This document shows positions 1 to 9,585 of a stretch of DNA of 64,000 nucleotides, piece by piece. The notes under the pieces are model-generated. The model had not been told where the DNA came from and made no database searches. It saw only the letters and a list, made by a program, of their open reading frames with translations. The stretch spans positions 17,840-81,839 of the forward strand of contig CAKOVG010000001.1 in assembly GCA_934121875.1 (NCBI GenBank), read 5' to 3'. The first letter of the stretch is position 1. Each line of letters opens with the position of its first letter. This DNA comes from an uncultured Clostridia bacterium. GTDB taxonomy: Bacteria > Bacillota > Clostridia > TANB77 > CAG-508. The translations under genes and the position numbers were made by a program.

Positions 1-154
1 ACTTCTTTAAACTTTTTTTCTGCCTCTTCTTTATTATCAGGATTAGCATCTGGGTGGTATTGTTTTGCAAGTTTTCTATATGCTTTTTTTAGCTCTTCAT
101 CAGTTGCATTTTTATTTACGCCTAATACCTCATAATAGTCCTTTTTTGTAGCCA

Positions 155-155
<1 letters not shown>
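1..155 (-). CDS. dnaJ: Chaperone DnaJ, N-terminal part (runs off left edge)
   Basis: The first 51 codons of the Hsp40 co-chaperone DnaJ, which hands substrates to DnaK and stimulates its ATPase in the cytoplasm. The visible part is a J-domain, with YYEVLGV at residues 7-13 and the HPD tripeptide at 34-36. The ATG shares one base with the dnaK stop codon, so the two are probably translationally coupled as the last genes of hrcA-grpE-dnaK-dnaJ. The J-domain is certain; the zinc-finger and C-terminal domains lie outside the window and are assumed only from operon position. Confidence 0.93.
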
Positions 156-1981
<1,826 letters not shown>

Positions 1982-2066
1982 TTACTTCCTTTCTAAATTT
2001 ATATATATTTTAAAATTAATATCAGTTTAATTACTAAGCAAATCAAAATTGAGTATAACGATTTGT

Positions 2067-2615
2067 TTAGTTGGCTACAACTACCATAGAATGACGAATA
2101 ACTCTATCACCTATTTTATAGCCTTTTCTATATTCTTCTTTTACTTCTTTTTCTCCTAAGTTTTCATCTGTTACTAAACTTACAGCTTCATGAAGTTCTG
2201 GATCAAAAGTTTTTCCAATTGCTTCAATTTCAGTTACTCCATTTGCTGTTAATACATCTTTAAATTGTTTTAAAACAAGTTCTACTCCTTGTTTATAACT
2301 TTCATCTTCCGTTTGGCTTGCTACTGCTTTTTCTAAATTGTCTATTACTGGTAAAAAGTTTGATACTACATCAGCCATAACTGAACTATATAGTCCAACT
2401 TTTTCCTTTTCATTTCTTTTTTTGTAGTTATCAAATTCTGCTGCAACCCTTTTTAGTCTATCGCTTGTTTCGTCTAATTGAATTCTAAGAGTTTCGTTTT
2501 CTTTTTTTATTTCAATTAGCTCTTCATTTTTCTTTTCTTCTTTTGGTTCTTTCTTTTCTTTTTCCATTGCGTGTTTTCCTTCTGCCATTTCATTTCTCCT
2601 TTCTTTATTGTCCAT
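2067..2615 (-). CDS. grpE: Nucleotide exchange factor GrpE
   Basis: Exchanges ADP for ATP on DnaK. The 182-residue product begins with a highly charged Lys/Glu segment (residues 1-60) that continues as a long coiled coil, followed by the compact C-terminal beta domain ending in IRHSMVVVAN. It overlaps the end of hrcA by 11 bases, showing tight coupling. An internal Met at residue 10 is an alternative start, but the ORF start sits at the operon overlap and is kept here. Family assignment is secure from gene order and from the GYKIGDRVIRHSMV block. Confidence 0.96.
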   Translation of the reverse strand: MDNKERRNEMAEGKHAMEKEKKEPKEEKKNEELIEIKKENETLRIQLDETSDRLKRVAAEFDNYKKRNEKEKVGLYSSVMADVVSNFLPVIDNLEKAVASQTEDESYKQGVELVLKQFKDVLTANGVTEIEAIGKTFDPELHEAVSLVTDENLGEKEVKEEYRKGYKIGDRVIRHSMVVVAN

Positions 2616-3609
2616 TTAGTTTTTTGCTAATATATTTCATAACTGAAATAACTTTTGAATAGTCCATTCTCTTTGGGCCTATAATTCCAATAGTTCCTAA
2701 GTCTTTGTCTTGATATCTATGTTTAAATGTTACTATACTAAAATCTTTTAATTGTTCATTTTCGTTTTCATCACCTATATATACATTTATATCTTTTGCA
2801 AATCCTGTATTTAGTAAGTCTAGCATGACTTGTTTTGTGTCTATTAAATTTACAAAGTTTTTTGCAACTTCTAAACTTTTAAATTCTGGAAGCTCAAACA
2901 CTTTATTAGTACCTTCTAAGTACACTTTTGCTTCTTCATTTATTACTTTGTCTAATTGCTGCATAATTGGTTTTATAACATTTAAGCTATAGTTCATTTC
3001 TGTAAATATATATTCTTCCAAAGGCTTATCTATTTCATCTATTGGCTTACCCTTTAGTTTGTTATTAAATATAAAATTTAGAGTATTTACTTGATCTTCT
3101 GTAATATCTTCATCAAATTTAATAATAGTTTCTTTTATAATTCCTGTATCTGTTAATATTACAGCCATCAACATTCTAGTTCCTAAAAGAACAAATTTTA
3201 CTTCTTCTATGTTTTGTAAGTTTGTTTTTGGACCTATTGCAACAGATGTGTAGTGTGTAACTTCTGATAGAGTATTTGTAGCTATTTTAGTAAGTTCTTC
3301 AATTTCATTAACCCTAGTTTCTAATTTGGTTTGTATATATTTTATTTCTTCTAGGCTAATGTCATCATCTTTTAATAGTTCATCCACATATAATCTGTAA
3401 CCTTTTGCTGATGGAACTCTTCCACTTGATGTATGTGGTTTGTCTAAGTACCCACTTTTTTCTAAGTCTGCCATTTCATTTCTGATTGTTGCACTACTAT
3501 AATCCAAATTATATTTTTGTACTAGTGCTCCTGAGCTAACAGGTTCTGCTGTGCTAATATATTCTTCTATTATCGCTTGTAATATTTGTTTTTTTCTATC
3601 ATCTAACAC
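2605..3609 (-). CDS. hrcA: Heat-inducible transcription repressor HrcA
   Basis: DNA-binding repressor of class I heat-shock genes that acts on CIRCE operators and is kept active by GroEL in well-studied relatives. The 334-residue protein starts with a winged helix-turn-helix (about residues 1-75, with AEPVSSGALV and the SSATIRNEMADLE recognition region) and continues with the GAF-like inducer and dimerisation region. It is the first gene of the operon, directly downstream of two CIRCE-type sites at 3638-3664 and 3689-3715, so autoregulation is expected. A CIRCE site also precedes groES at 34193-34219. Confidence 0.97.
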   Translation of the reverse strand: MLDDRKKQILQAIIEEYISTAEPVSSGALVQKYNLDYSSATIRNEMADLEKSGYLDKPHTSSGRVPSAKGYRLYVDELLKDDDISLEEIKYIQTKLETRVNEIEELTKIATNTLSEVTHYTSVAIGPKTNLQNIEEVKFVLLGTRMLMAVILTDTGIIKETIIKFDEDITEDQVNTLNFIFNNKLKGKPIDEIDKPLEEYIFTEMNYSLNVIKPIMQQLDKVINEEAKVYLEGTNKVFELPEFKSLEVAKNFVNLIDTKQVMLDLLNTGFAKDINVYIGDENENEQLKDFSIVTFKHRYQDKDLGTIGIIGPKRMDYSKVISVMKYISKKLNGQ

Positions 3610-3637
3610 ATTTTCACCTTCTAACTCTTTTATGTAT

Positions 3638-3664
3638 TTAGCACTCTTGGTTGTTGTTTGCTAA
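3638..3664 (-). promoter_or_regulatory. CIRCE operator 1 (hrcA operon)
   Basis: TTAGCACTC, nine bases, then GTTTGCTAA. The left arm matches the CIRCE half-site exactly and the right arm matches 7 of 9 positions. It lies between the -10 box and the hrcA start, where bound HrcA would block transcription. Confidence 0.88.
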
Positions 3665-3675
3665 ACTGCATATAT

Positions 3676-3702
3676 ATTATATCCATTTTTAGCAATTGTC
3701 AA
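3676..3702 (-). promoter_or_regulatory. Sigma-A-type promoter of hrcA operon
   Basis: On the minus strand, TTGACA (3702-3697) and TATAAT (3681-3676) are separated by 15 bases; a TAATAT two bases further on gives a 17-base spacer. The -35 box lies in the loop of CIRCE-like operator 2. The groES promoter has the same 15-base geometry. Confidence 0.7.
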
Positions 3703-3718
3703 TACATATTGCTAAAAA
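3686..3718 (-). promoter_or_regulatory. Second CIRCE-like inverted repeat (hrcA operon)
   Basis: A perfect 11-base inverted repeat (TTTTTAGCAAT / ATTGCTAAAAA) with an 11-base loop. Its inner TTAGCA and TGCTAA cores are 15 bases apart, exactly as in CIRCE, but the three innermost bases of each arm differ from consensus. It overlaps the -35 to -10 region. Confidence 0.6.
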
Positions 3719-3737
3719 TTTGTGTGAAATTTATGTG

Positions 3738-3768
3738 AAAAAAGGAAGAATTTTAAATAAATTCTTCC
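3738..3768 (-). terminator. Terminator of hemW
   Basis: Stem GGAAGAATT / AATTCTTCC overlapping the hemW stop codon, followed on the minus strand by a run of T. Confidence 0.65.
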
Positions 3769-4922
3769 CATACTATATTGGCTAAGTCTAGTCCTTTGTT
3801 AGTTAGTTTAATTTGATCGCCATCTATTTCTATTAAATTTTCATTAACTAATTTTTCTAGTTTATCATGATATAGAAACACTGGATTTGCTATAAATTTT
3901 ATTTTAAATTCTTGTATGCTAACTCCATCTATTTTTCTTAATCCTAACAGCATGTACTCTTTTTGCATTGCTTCCATATCTTGCTTTTCATGGAATACTA
4001 AATTTTCTTCTGTTTTGTCCTCTTTATAATTTTTTATATACTTTTCTAAGCTTTCTATATTTGAATATCTTATTCCATTTGTATATGAATGTGCTGCCAC
4101 TCCGAAGCCTATATATTCTTTTTGATTCCAACAGTCTAAGTTGTGTTTTGACTCATAACCTTGTTTTGCGAAATTAGATATTTCATAGTGATTGTATCCA
4201 TTTGTTTCTAAAATTTGCTTTACAGTCCAATACATTTTACGTTCTATTTCTTCGTCTGGTAGTTCTAATCCTTCTTCTACTTTTTTGAATAATGGTGTGC
4301 CTTCTTCTAATATTAATGAATATACAGAAATATGTTCTGGTTCCATTGAGATTATTTCTTCAATTGAATCTTGAACTTCTGCTAGTGTTTGATTTGGAAG
4401 TCCTATCATTAAATCTATATTTATATTTTCAAAGCCCGCTTCCCTTGCAAATCTGTAGGTATCTAAAAAATCTAAATATGTATGTATTCTTCCAATTTCT
4501 TTCAACAAATACTCATGTGTAGATTGTAGCCCTATACTTAGTCTATTTATTCCTGCTTTATTGTAATCTTCTAATTTTTCAAGTGTTACTGTTCCTGGAT
4601 TAACTTCTATTGTAATTTCTATATTTTTATCAAGTTCAAAATTTGATTTTATTTCTTCCATAACTTGAACTATATATTTGCTTTCAATTAGTGAGGGTGT
4701 TCCTCCTCCAATATATATAGTTTTGACACAAAACAAATCATCCTTCCCATTTTCAAAGTCAACTCTATTATTGCTTCCTACTTCTTTAACTTCTTGTAAC
4801 AAGCATTTTATATATTTTAAAATCAAATCTTCTTTTTCTGCATATGAACAAAAATCGCAATAACTACATTTTTGCTTGCAAAATGGAATGTGGATGTATA
4901 GTCCAATTTGTTTTCTTCGCAT
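3753..4922 (-). CDS. hemW: Radical SAM heme chaperone HemW
   Basis: HemN-like radical SAM protein; characterised HemW proteins bind heme and deliver it to apoproteins rather than oxidising coproporphyrinogen. The 389-residue protein has the cluster motif C15-x3-C19-x2-C22 followed by DFC, without the CxC signature of true HemN, and a SAM-binding GGGTPS further on. The C-terminal third is the HemN-type wing domain. It is a single gene upstream of a terminator. The product is sometimes annotated as an oxygen-independent coproporphyrinogen III oxidase; the missing CxC argues for HemW. Confidence 0.9.
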   Translation of the reverse strand: MRRKQIGLYIHIPFCKQKCSYCDFCSYAEKEDLILKYIKCLLQEVKEVGSNNRVDFENGKDDLFCVKTIYIGGGTPSLIESKYIVQVMEEIKSNFELDKNIEITIEVNPGTVTLEKLEDYNKAGINRLSIGLQSTHEYLLKEIGRIHTYLDFLDTYRFAREAGFENINIDLMIGLPNQTLAEVQDSIEEIISMEPEHISVYSLILEEGTPLFKKVEEGLELPDEEIERKMYWTVKQILETNGYNHYEISNFAKQGYESKHNLDCWNQKEYIGFGVAAHSYTNGIRYSNIESLEKYIKNYKEDKTEENLVFHEKQDMEAMQKEYMLLGLRKIDGVSIQEFKIKFIANPVFLYHDKLEKLVNENLIEIDGDQIKLTNKGLDLANIVWEEFI

Positions 4923-4960
4923 AAGTTTCTTCCTTCCTAAATTATACTTTCTTCTGGTTT

Positions 4961-5147
4961 GGCACGTCGCTTACACACTTTTTATTTTTCAAATCCGGCA
5001 CGTCGCTTGCACTTTGAATATATTTTTTCTCGACTAAAGCACGAAAAAATATATGTCAAAGTCGCTGTGCCTGCTCTAATAAATCAAATGCTTTTTCTAA
5101 ATAGTAAATTATACAAGCGACATGCTGAATTGAATGATGTGCCAAAC
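4961..5147. repeat. Nested palindromic repeat region with 75-bp unit (copy 1)
   Basis: A 75-bp imperfect palindrome at 4997-5071 starts GGCACGTCGCTTGCAC and ends GTCGCTGTGCC. A second copy with 74 of 75 identical bases lies at 51261-51335. It is flanked by outer half-copies: GGCACGTCGCTTAC at 4961 and, inverted, AAGCGAC...GTGCC at about 5115-5143. This suggests one palindromic element inside another. It separates hemW from whiA and encodes no credible protein. Confidence 0.85.
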
Positions 5148-5164
5148 TTTAAAAAGTATAACTG

Positions 5165-6049
5165 TCATTGTCTAAATTTCAAAACAAATTGTTCTATGTT
5201 GTAAAAGCGATGATTTACACCTGACTTTCCTATTGGTTTTGATAGCATTTTACCTATTTCTACTAGTGAGGCTTCTGGATTTTCTAATCTTAAGTTTGCT
5301 ATTTCTTGTAGTTGTTCCGGCATTTTTTCAAATTGACTAATTTGTTTTAAATATTTAATATCTTCTATTTGTTTTAGTGCTGCATTTACAGTTTTATTTA
5401 AGTTTGCTGTTTCGCAATTTACCTTTCTATTTACATTGTTTCTAATATCTCTATATACTCGCACCTCTTCAAATTTAAGTACCGAACTATTTGCTCCTAT
5501 AAGTGCCAAAAATTTTGAAATTTCATCTCCATCTTTTGTATATATTGCATATCCATTTTTCTTTTCTATAATTTTAAATTGTATTTCATATTTATTTAAT
5601 ATTTTTAATATTGTATTAACATTTTGCTCTGTTGAAAATGTTATTTCCAAATGGTATGTACTTTTAGGATTGTTAATTGAGCCACCGCCTAAAAAACTTC
5701 CTCTTACAAGTGCCTTTTTTAATAGTTCCTGGTCTTTTATTTTTTCAACTATATTGTTTAATACTACTTTGTTTTCATATATAACTTCTGAAATTTCTGG
5801 CTTACTTACACTAATGCAAAACTTTTTACCTATCATTTCAATTTTGTGATTTGTATATTGAAGATTATTCAATAATTTGCTAAAACGATTAATGCTGTAT
5901 TCACTTTCAGTTGAAAATTTTATTTTGTTTTTTTCTACTGATATATTATTTGAGCTTAAATATCCAAGTAATTCATATTTAACAATTTCCTTGTTTGCTA
6001 AGTTACTTAACTTACTTATTTCTTCTTTTACTTCACTTGAAAATGACAT
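5165..6049 (-). CDS. whiA: DNA-binding protein WhiA
   Basis: Conserved Gram-positive DNA-binding protein linked to cell division and, in actinomycetes, to sporulation. The 294-residue length is typical. The N-terminal half is the LAGLIDADG-homing-endonuclease-like fold with RGSFLGGGSINNP (about residues 116-128), and the C-terminal part is the helix-turn-helix region ending in GVNHRFYNIEQF. It starts two bases after the prmC stop, so the two share a transcript. The usual whiA neighbours (yvcK, rapZ) are absent from the window. Confidence 0.93.
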   Translation of the reverse strand: MSFSSEVKEEISKLSNLANKEIVKYELLGYLSSNNISVEKNKIKFSTESEYSINRFSKLLNNLQYTNHKIEMIGKKFCISVSKPEISEVIYENKVVLNNIVEKIKDQELLKKALVRGSFLGGGSINNPKSTYHLEITFSTEQNVNTILKILNKYEIQFKIIEKKNGYAIYTKDGDEISKFLALIGANSSVLKFEEVRVYRDIRNNVNRKVNCETANLNKTVNAALKQIEDIKYLKQISQFEKMPEQLQEIANLRLENPEASLVEIGKMLSKPIGKSGVNHRFYNIEQFVLKFRQ

Positions 6050-6051
6050 TG

Positions 6052-6885
6052 TTAGCCCTCCTTTTGAAAAATTACTACTCTGTCGTTTCCTCCTAAATCT
6101 TTTATTGGTTGTTTTGTTATCAAGTTCAGACTTTTACGTTCTAAATTTGTAATTGCATTTCCTTGTTTGTACCCTATTTCTAGCAATAAATATCCTTTTG
6201 CATTTAAGTATTTATATGCATTGCTTAGTATTTTTCTATAAAAGTCTAAACCATCTTTTCCTCCATCTAAAGCAATATGTGGTTCATTTTTTACTTCTTC
6301 GCTTAGTGTATTTATTACTTCGGTTTCAATATATGGTGGGTTTGAGATTATAACATCAAAAAGTTTTTCAGTTATTTTATCAAATAAATTTGATTCAATA
6401 AACTCTATATCTACGTTATTTGTAAGTGCATTTTTATTTGCTACATCAAGTGCTTTTGGGCTTATATCTGTTGCTGTTATTATTGCGTTTTTACAATAAT
6501 GAGCTATTGACACTGCTATTGCTCCGCTTCCTGTACATAAATCTAATATTTTTGCATTTGGTATTTGGTTTACTATTCTTATTGCTTCCTCTACTAAATT
6601 TTCTGTATCTGGCTGTGGAATTAATACATTTTCATCAACATAAAAATCAAGTGCCATGAATTCTTGTTTGTTAGTAATATATTGTATTGGCACTCCATTT
6701 TTTGCTTTTTGTATGCATTTTTTATATTCTTCTATTTTTTTTGTATCTACTAATTTTTCACTACTGATAATTATATTTTGTTTTAAAATGTGTTGTAACA
6801 ATACTTTTGCTTTTATGTATGCATCTTGTATATTTGCTTGTTTTAAAATATTTTCTCCTAATTTTAATAGTTCTCTTTGTTTCAT
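6052..6885 (-). CDS. prmC: Release factor glutamine methyltransferase PrmC
   Basis: SAM-dependent methyltransferase that methylates the glutamine of the GGQ motif in peptide-chain release factors. The 277-residue protein has a helical N-terminal release-factor-binding region, the SAM-binding LDLCTGSGAIA (114-124) and the catalytic NPPY (182-185). prfA, its common partner, is not adjacent. It is followed by whiA with a two-base gap. Upstream on the same strand lies the 6S RNA candidate. Confidence 0.95.
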   Translation of the reverse strand: MKQRELLKLGENILKQANIQDAYIKAKVLLQHILKQNIIISSEKLVDTKKIEEYKKCIQKAKNGVPIQYITNKQEFMALDFYVDENVLIPQPDTENLVEEAIRIVNQIPNAKILDLCTGSGAIAVSIAHYCKNAIITATDISPKALDVANKNALTNNVDIEFIESNLFDKITEKLFDVIISNPPYIETEVINTLSEEVKNEPHIALDGGKDGLDFYRKILSNAYKYLNAKGYLLLEIGYKQGNAITNLERKSLNLITKQPIKDLGGNDRVVIFQKEG

Positions 6886-6939
6886 TTTATCACCTGCAAA
6901 TATTATATCATTTATTGGTATAGTTTTTCAATAGAAAAA

Positions 6940-7125
6940 TAAAACCCCGCTTTAGCCGTAAGGTGAATGAAATTTTAAGGACCTGTTTACACAGGTGGGT
7001 ATCTTGTTGAATGCTTCTGGGTTTCTTATAGAATTGTATAAGCCTACACGCCACATTCAAAGGCAGATTCCCGTTTAGAATTTGTTGGTTCTAAAATTCC
7101 AGTCTACACGCACTATGCAGGGAAA
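6940..7125 (-). ncRNA. ssrS: 6S RNA candidate (RNA polymerase regulator)
   Basis: About 185 nt of minus-strand sequence folds into a long rod with a central bubble. The ends pair as CCCTGC (7122-7117) with GCGGGG (6950-6945). Internal blocks GAATGTGGCG (7058-7049) and CCTTAAAATTTCATTCACC (about 6978-6961) resemble the blocks that flank the central bubble of enterobacterial 6S RNA. 6S RNA sequesters housekeeping RNA polymerase in stationary phase. The 3' end runs into a T-rich stretch. Assignment is by recalled pattern, not a covariance search. Confidence 0.7.
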
Positions 7126-7254
7126 ATTAATATCTTATTTAATTGTTAAATATATATTACCACAAAATAATAAAAATTACAATTACTTTTTTTGGTATTT
7201 TTTTTAATTTTTATCAACTTTGTTAATTTAAGTACACATTCCTTATTAATCATT

Positions 7255-7296
7255 AAAAGACTGAAAGCCTATTATATCAAAGGTTGTCAGTCTTTT
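7255..7296. terminator. Hairpin with 10-bp stem, possible terminator
   Basis: AAAAGACTGA and TCAGTCTTTT pair around a 22-base loop in the gap between the pilin-like gene and the 6S RNA candidate. The A and T flanks would allow termination in either direction. Confidence 0.45.
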
Positions 7297-7446
7297 GCTG
7301 TTCTTCAGCTGTCAAGTTCAAGATATATTTATACTATATTTTGCCTGAATAATTAAGCTTTTTATTACATTATTATTACAGTAAAATTACATTATATTAG
7401 AAATTTGACAGTTTTGTTGTGTTTGCAAACTCGCAAACGCAATAAA

Positions 7447-7633
7447 GGCGCCCCCGCTAGGGGCGCCCTGCTAGGGAAAATTTTTCAAATTTCTAAAACT
7501 TGCCATTTTCAATGTCAGTTTAAGAAATTTTAGAAAAATTTTCTCCTTTAGCGTTTTTGATGCGCTAAAGTGCGTGTTAAGCACATTAGTGCTAACATCG
7601 TATTTATTCATTTTTTCTGGTTCATTGAACCAG
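7447..7633. repeat. Cluster of five hairpins downstream of the pilin-like gene
   Basis: Successive inverted repeats: GGCGCCCC/GGGGCGCC with a 5-base loop (7447-7467); a long A/T-rich stem between about 7474 and 7546; TTTAGCG/CGCTAAA (7547-7569); GTTAAGCAC/GTGCTAAC (7576-7596); and CTGGTTC/GAACCAG with a 3-base loop (7617-7633). The first is strikingly GC-rich for this genome. No ORF explains the region. Confidence 0.8.
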
Positions 7634-7642
7634 TTGTCAGTG

Positions 7643-9046
7643 CTACTTTACGTAAAGTATGGGTCTAAAGGAGTTGCCGTTGGTACTGCCAGTCGCAATG
7701 TAGCTGTCGCGGCTACTCGTACAGCTGGTGGAAAATGAGTATTCGCCTCCTCTATAAGTACAATGTCGAATACTACCATTAAGCGTGTAAGTGCTGTACT
7801 CTGTAGTCCATTCACTTTCATTTCCAGCCATATCAAATATTTTACATTTTTGATCTCCTGTTGAACCTGTGTTTTTTGGTGAATTATTTCCAGTTGTGTT
7901 TCTGTTTGCATTTGCATAATTTGTATTTCCCATTTTTTGTATATATACTATTGCTGTATCCCATGCATAACTATTTACTAAATCACTTTCTACATAATTA
8001 TCATTTTTATACATATTTTGACTTATTATTGCTGCTTCTGGTTGTGTTATGGAAGTCCATAATGTTTTAGTTGTATAGTTCATTGTACCACCAACATATC
8101 CTGTTGATACTTTTGATAATGGTTTTGCATTACCAAACATTTCTTCTGAAGTTTTACCTGAACTATTCCATCCACTTCCATAACTTGCTTCATAGCGTGC
8201 TATATAAAAGCCTTTATTTGTATTTGTTTTTTCTATAAATGCTCGCAGGTTTTTAGCTGTTGTATTTGTTCCTGTTGAAGCTGGTTTTTCATTTGATACT
8301 TCATTTGATACTCTATAATCACTTAGTTCATAGTGATAGTCTCCTGCTCTGTATTTTGTATCTAATGTTCCTGCTGTTGCCTTTGCTACTGTTGTTTCTG
8401 CATATTCTGAACCTTTTTGTATTATTGTTGGTGTGCCTGGACTAGTGGTTGCAAATGTATACCTTCCTAATGTTATTTCTACTTTACTTCCATCATCTTT
8501 TATTATTTTATTACTTCCATCTGCATTTATATTACTTACTGGCACCCATACAAACTGGTTTCCATCTTTGTCTTCTATTACTATTCCCTGTTGCACAGTT
8601 TTTCCAGAATCAGCAGATATTTTAAATCCTCCTGGTACTACTACTTGATTTTCTTTTTCATCTTTTGCTATTACTGTTGTGCTTTCACTTGTTGTTCTAT
8701 CATTTGATGTTAAGTTTGAATCCGTTATTAATGGCTTTTCTACTGGTGGTGTAGGTGGTGTTGGTGTGCCTCCTCCAGTTGTATTTTTGATTCCACCATT
8801 TTCTTCTAACCAGTTATTTAATTCATTTATTGCTGTTAAATCATTCTCTTTTGCTTGTTCCATTTTATTTTGAGCTTCTTGAGCTTTTTTAATTATTCCG
8901 TTATCATTGAATATTGTACTTATACTTACTCCTGCTAATATTAGCAATACTACAATTGTAATAACTAATGCTATTAGAGTAATACCAGCTTGCTTTGAGT
9001 AAGTTTTTCTTGTTGCCTTTTTATTTGTTTTTTCTATTTTATTCAA
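7643..9046 (-). CDS. Pilin-like surface protein with C-terminal FGE/C-type-lectin domain, probable DGR target
   Basis: The 467-residue protein starts with TTG behind GGAGGA. A basic N-terminus leads into a class III signal-like segment (G21 ITLIALVIT, then a hydrophobic helix to about residue 45); the usual +5 Glu is Ala. A short coiled region and a Gly/Thr/Pro linker (about 90-105) follow. The C-terminal half resembles formylglycine-generating-enzyme/C-type-lectin folds (FVWVPV, GFYIARYEAS, DMAGNESEW, YRGGEYS and a terminal FRPILYVK). The last 35 codons are GC-rich (54% by hand count over 7661-7750) and use AGC, TAC, ACC, GAC and CGC, the pattern of a DGR variable region. Likely exported and displayed on the cell surface. 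No reverse transcriptase or template repeat is in the window. Confidence 0.75.
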   Translation of the reverse strand: MNKIEKTNKKATRKTYSKQAGITLIALVITIVVLLILAGVSISTIFNDNGIIKKAQEAQNKMEQAKENDLTAINELNNWLEENGGIKNTTGGGTPTPPTPPVEKPLITDSNLTSNDRTTSESTTVIAKDEKENQVVVPGGFKISADSGKTVQQGIVIEDKDGNQFVWVPVSNINADGSNKIIKDDGSKVEITLGRYTFATTSPGTPTIIQKGSEYAETTVAKATAGTLDTKYRAGDYHYELSDYRVSNEVSNEKPASTGTNTTAKNLRAFIEKTNTNKGFYIARYEASYGSGWNSSGKTSEEMFGNAKPLSKVSTGYVGGTMNYTTKTLWTSITQPEAAIISQNMYKNDNYVESDLVNSYAWDTAIVYIQKMGNTNYANANRNTTGNNSPKNTGSTGDQKCKIFDMAGNESEWTTEYSTYTLNGSIRHCTYRGGEYSFSTSCTSSRDSYIATGSTNGNSFRPILYVK

Positions 9047-9413
9047 TTTTATCTTCCTCCTCTTTCTTAAGTATATTTATTCTGTTTTTTCAATTTTGTA
9101 TGTAGTATGTACAATTTTTCCTTTTTTATGCACATTTACTCATTTTATAGCCGTAGATTTCCCCTATAGTTATATTACATTTTTATTTGTTAAATAATTA
9201 ATACTTTTTTTAATATAACTTAGGTACAATTATTAGCTTATAATTGCATTCTTTTGGTTTACTCTATATTAAATTTTCAATGTGCTCTTTTGAATTTTTG
9301 TACATATTTTCTCCCCATTAGGATACCATAACATTTTTTTATTTTCAATACTTTTCTTTAATTTTTATTAACTTGGTTTTTTGCAATTTTTAAAAAACTT
9401 AAATTTTAAAAAT

Positions 9414-9470
9414 TTCACCATTTTCTTCTAGCTAATTATTTAATTCATTTATTGATGTAAAATCATTGCC
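9414..9470 (-). pseudogene. Decayed fragment of a second pilin-like gene
   Basis: The minus strand translates as NDFTSINELNN, stop, LEENG, against NDLTAINELNNWLEENGG at residues 68-85 of the neighbouring pilin-like protein. The Trp codon has become TAG. The rest of the 539-base gap (9047-9585) holds AT-rich DNA with no other coding signal that I can see. Confidence 0.75.
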
Positions 9471-9585
9471 TTATTTTATTTACAAGTATCTAAGCGAAAG
9501 CGAATATATATAAATATCATTTATGTAGTAGTATTTTAGCATATTTTATGATACAATATATGCATTAATTTAAGGAGGTACAATT

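Noticed and set aside
4959..5204. 81-codon plus-strand ORF over the palindromic repeat
   Set aside because: It follows the repeat sequence and runs antisense into whiA; the copy at 51261 gives a different frame context.
7648..7917. 89-codon minus-strand frame inside the pilin-like gene
   Set aside because: It is an alternative reading frame of the candidate variable region, opened by its unusual composition. The longer frame has the FRPILYVK ending expected of the fold.
9047..9200. c-di-GMP riboswitch upstream of the pilin-like gene
   Set aside because: Pilin genes in Clostridia often have one, but I could not find the conserved core or paired elements here.
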